A stretch of 54,996 nt of DNA from Prosthecobacter sp. (lineage in GTDB: Bacteria > Verrucomicrobiota > Verrucomicrobiia > Verrucomicrobiales > Verrucomicrobiaceae), in contig NZ_JACSRD010000051.1 in assembly GCF_014879935.1 (NCBI RefSeq), forward strand, positions 1 through 54,996. The letters run 5' to 3'. How positions within the stretch are numbered: the first letter of the stretch is position 1; each line of letters opens with the position of its first letter. Shown in pieces: positions 53,626 through 54,996 of this stretch. The notes beneath the pieces are model-generated. The model did no database searches. It saw only the letters and a list, made by a program, of their open reading frames with translations, and was not told the origin of the DNA. A program made the translations under genes and the position numbers.

Positions 53626-54864
53626 ATGTTTGACCGCTGGCATGCCTCCACACTCGCTGAAAAGCTGGCTCGCCCCTTTGTTCACATCGTCTTCGGGGCG
53701 CGGCAATGCGGGAAGTCCACGCTGATCCGCTCCCTGCTGCCGCCGGACGCGCATGTCTTTGATTTGGCTGATCCGGGTGAGCGCAGCCGCTTCCTCCGTG
53801 AGCCGGAGCGGCTCATCCGCATCTGCCAGGCGATGCCAGCGCGAAAAGAGCCGCACACCGTCTTTGTGGATGAGGTGCAGGCAGTGCCGGCACTCTTCGA
53901 TGCGGTGCAGCACCTCTACGATGGGGACAAAAAGCCATGGCGCTTCATCCTCTGCGGCAGCTCGGCGCGGAAGCTGCGGCAGGCGGGGGCAAATCTGCTG
54001 CCGGGACGCAGCTTTGTGCATCATCTCTTTCCTCTGATGATGGCGGAGCGTCCGGTGCCGAAGAAACTCAAAACGTCAGCACAGAGTGTGTTCCCTTTAA
54101 ACTTCGATCCGCCCAGCAAAAATCTGTTTCCCGAAGCCGATCTCATCCCACGGCTGGCCTACGGTGATCTGCCAGGCATCGTCACAGCGGATGAAGAGGA
54201 TCGAAACGACATGCTGGAGGGCTATACAGTGCTGCATCTGGAGGAGGAAATCCGCCGTGAGGGGCTGGTGCGGGATTGGGGCAAGTTTCAGCGCTTTCTC
54301 CAGCTCGCAGCAGCGGAGTCCGGGCAGATCGTGAACTACGCCGCCATCTCGAATGAGGCCGCGCTGTCCCAGCCCACAGTGAAAGCGCATTACCAGCTCC
54401 TGGAGGACATGTTCATCGGCTTCACCCTTCCGGCCTGGACCCGCAGCCCGAGGAAGCAACTGCTCTCCACGCCGAGGTTTTACCTCTTCGACCTCGGCCT
54501 TCGTCACGCTGCTGCCGGACTCGCAGCGAGCCCACAAACCGTCCTGTCGAATCCTGGCCCGATCTTCGAGCAGTGGGTTGGCATCGAGCTGTGGAAACGT
54601 CTGCGTTACCTCGGCAAAGGAAACCTCTTTTACATGCGCACCAAGGACGGGGCAGAGGTCGATTTCATCGTCGAGCACGCCGGGGAGATCATCCCCATTG
54701 AGGTGAAATGGACAGAGAACCCGACCGCCTCGGACGCACGCCACCTGCGCACTTTTTTGGCGGAGCAGAAGGGCAAAGCGAAGCGTGGCTATGTCGTCTG
54801 CCGATGCGACAGGCCGATGCAACTCGAAGCGAACATCACGGCGATTCCGTGGCATGATTTGTAG
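53626..54864 (+). CDS. AAA-family ATP-binding protein with DUF4143
   Basis: 412 aa. Walker A VFGARQCGKSTLIRSLL, Walker B TVFVDEVQ, sensor-like RFILCGSSARKLRQ. Middle: winged-helix-like segment (NYAAISNEAALSQPTVKAHYQLLEDMFIGFTLPAW). C-terminus: nuclease-like DUF4143 region (FEQWVGIELWKRL, MRTKDGAEVDFIVEHAGEIIPIEVKW), where E-V-D-F and E-V-K resemble a PD-(D/E)xK core. This family is widespread, often on mobile or accessory DNA, and its function is unsettled. It has its own flanking inverted repeats (53579 and 54865), suggesting an independently regulated and possibly acquired gene. Confidence 0.9.
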   Translation: MFDRWHASTLAEKLARPFVHIVFGARQCGKSTLIRSLLPPDAHVFDLADPGERSRFLREPERLIRICQAMPARKEPHTVFVDEVQAVPALFDAVQHLYDGDKKPWRFILCGSSARKLRQAGANLLPGRSFVHHLFPLMMAERPVPKKLKTSAQSVFPLNFDPPSKNLFPEADLIPRLAYGDLPGIVTADEEDRNDMLEGYTVLHLEEEIRREGLVRDWGKFQRFLQLAAAESGQIVNYAAISNEAALSQPTVKAHYQLLEDMFIGFTLPAWTRSPRKQLLSTPRFYLFDLGLRHAAAGLAASPQTVLSNPGPIFEQWVGIELWKRLRYLGKGNLFYMRTKDGAEVDFIVEHAGEIIPIEVKWTENPTASDARHLRTFLAEQKGKAKRGYVVCRCDRPMQLEANITAIPWHDL

Positions 54865-54912
54865 CGATTGGCAATCGAAGCCGAAGAGCCAAACCGATTC
54901 GATTGCCAATCG
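54865..54912. terminator. perfect 15-bp inverted repeat after the DUF4143 gene
   Basis: CGATTGGCAATCGAA (54865-54879) and TTCGATTGCCAATCG (54898-54912) pair perfectly around an 18-nt loop; CGATTGGCAATCG is itself nearly palindromic. It separates the DUF4143 gene from the convergent gene at the window edge. It begins directly after the stop codon. It may be a bidirectional terminator or a repeat end. Confidence 0.6.
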
Positions 54913-54918
54913 AATCGA

Positions 54919-54996
54919 CTAAATCGCCAGCGCGTTCTCGGCGTCGCCGAAGTGGTGGGTTTTCACGCCCATGCGGTCCATGAGGGCGATGTGGAG
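54919..54996 (-). CDS. partial DUF1552-like protein, C-terminal end
   Basis: Only the last 25 codons are in the window (LHIALMDRMGVKTHHFGDAE, then NALAI and stop TAG at 54919-54921). The pattern of a helix followed by a short F-x-D tail is the usual C-terminus of DUF1552 (secreted, DUF1501-related) proteins, the partner of DUF1592/DUF1587 proteins in these phyla. Partial, so the assignment is tentative. Confidence 0.6.
   Translation of the reverse strand, partial: LHIALMDRMGVKTHHFGDAENALAI

Overview
The window is high-GC bacterial DNA. Its gene content points to Verrucomicrobiota, probably the Verrucomicrobiaceae/Prosthecobacter neighbourhood; Planctomycetota is less likely. The evidence is a DUF1501 plus giant DUF1800 pair, the tail of a DUF1552-like gene, three secreted sulfatases, two DUF1080 (3-keto-disaccharide hydrolase) proteins, a third related LamG-like protein, PQQ-type beta-propellers, a ThuA protein, a Tat-exported Gfo/Idh/MocA oxidoreductase, a CxxCH/terpene-cyclase-like protein, and many signal peptides or twin-arginine leaders. 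The placement is inferred from protein families only. No rRNA, tRNA, CRISPR array, transposase or phage gene was seen.

Layout. 1-400: palindrome-rich, gene-free repeat region. 401-9208 (-): DUF1501 protein and a 2440-aa DUF1800/PA14/CHRD surface protein. 9454-14757 (+): 1767-aa TPR protein with a C39-like peptidase domain. 14902-20067 (+): polysaccharide operon (sulfatase, LamG-like protein, PL6 lyase, sulfatase), then a gene scrap and a Tat-exported lactonase. 21768-27105: ABC-F ATPase (-), C-terminally truncated PQQ propeller (+), CxxCH/terpene-cyclase-like protein (-) and a third sulfatase (-). 27203-27972 (+): two-gene cassette resembling a toxin-antitoxin module. 28074-31109 (+): secreted protein, PQQ propeller and TVP38/DedA membrane protein. 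31127-35980: membrane protein, FHA-LuxR regulator, DUF1080 protein, alpha/beta hydrolase and prephenate dehydratase. 36066-42170 (-): pectate-lyase-like protein, DUF2851, STN-like repeat protein, a chimeric gene scrap, a GH62-STN fusion and a HAD phosphatase; this stretch carries a clear tandem duplication. 42279-45391 (-): a K+ channel and an NDH-2/cNMP/CBS fusion. 45507-54864: ThuA, a small conserved protein, CBS protein, Gfo/Idh/MocA, hydrolases, DUF1080, HD phosphohydrolase and a DUF4143 ATPase. The window ends inside the 3' end of a DUF1552-like gene (-).

How the genes fit together. Most are secreted carbohydrate-degrading or envelope proteins: PL6 with sulfatases suggests use of a sulfated uronic polysaccharide, GH62 and the pectate-lyase-like protein suggest plant-type pectin or arabinoxylan, and DUF1080, Gfo/Idh and ThuA suggest oxidised or keto sugars.

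Most unusual observations: (i) FCCH-like beta modules inserted in frame inside PA14 and DUF1800 domains of one protein; (ii) a 35-bp dispersed repeat that encodes the hydrophobic core of signal peptides in unrelated secreted proteins; (iii) a microhomology-bounded tandem duplication that created a GH62-STN fusion and a chimeric gene scrap; (iv) an NDH-2 fused to cNMP and CBS sensor domains beside an RCK K+ channel; (v) a probable ADP-ribosyltransferase-like toxin with a 56-aa partner.
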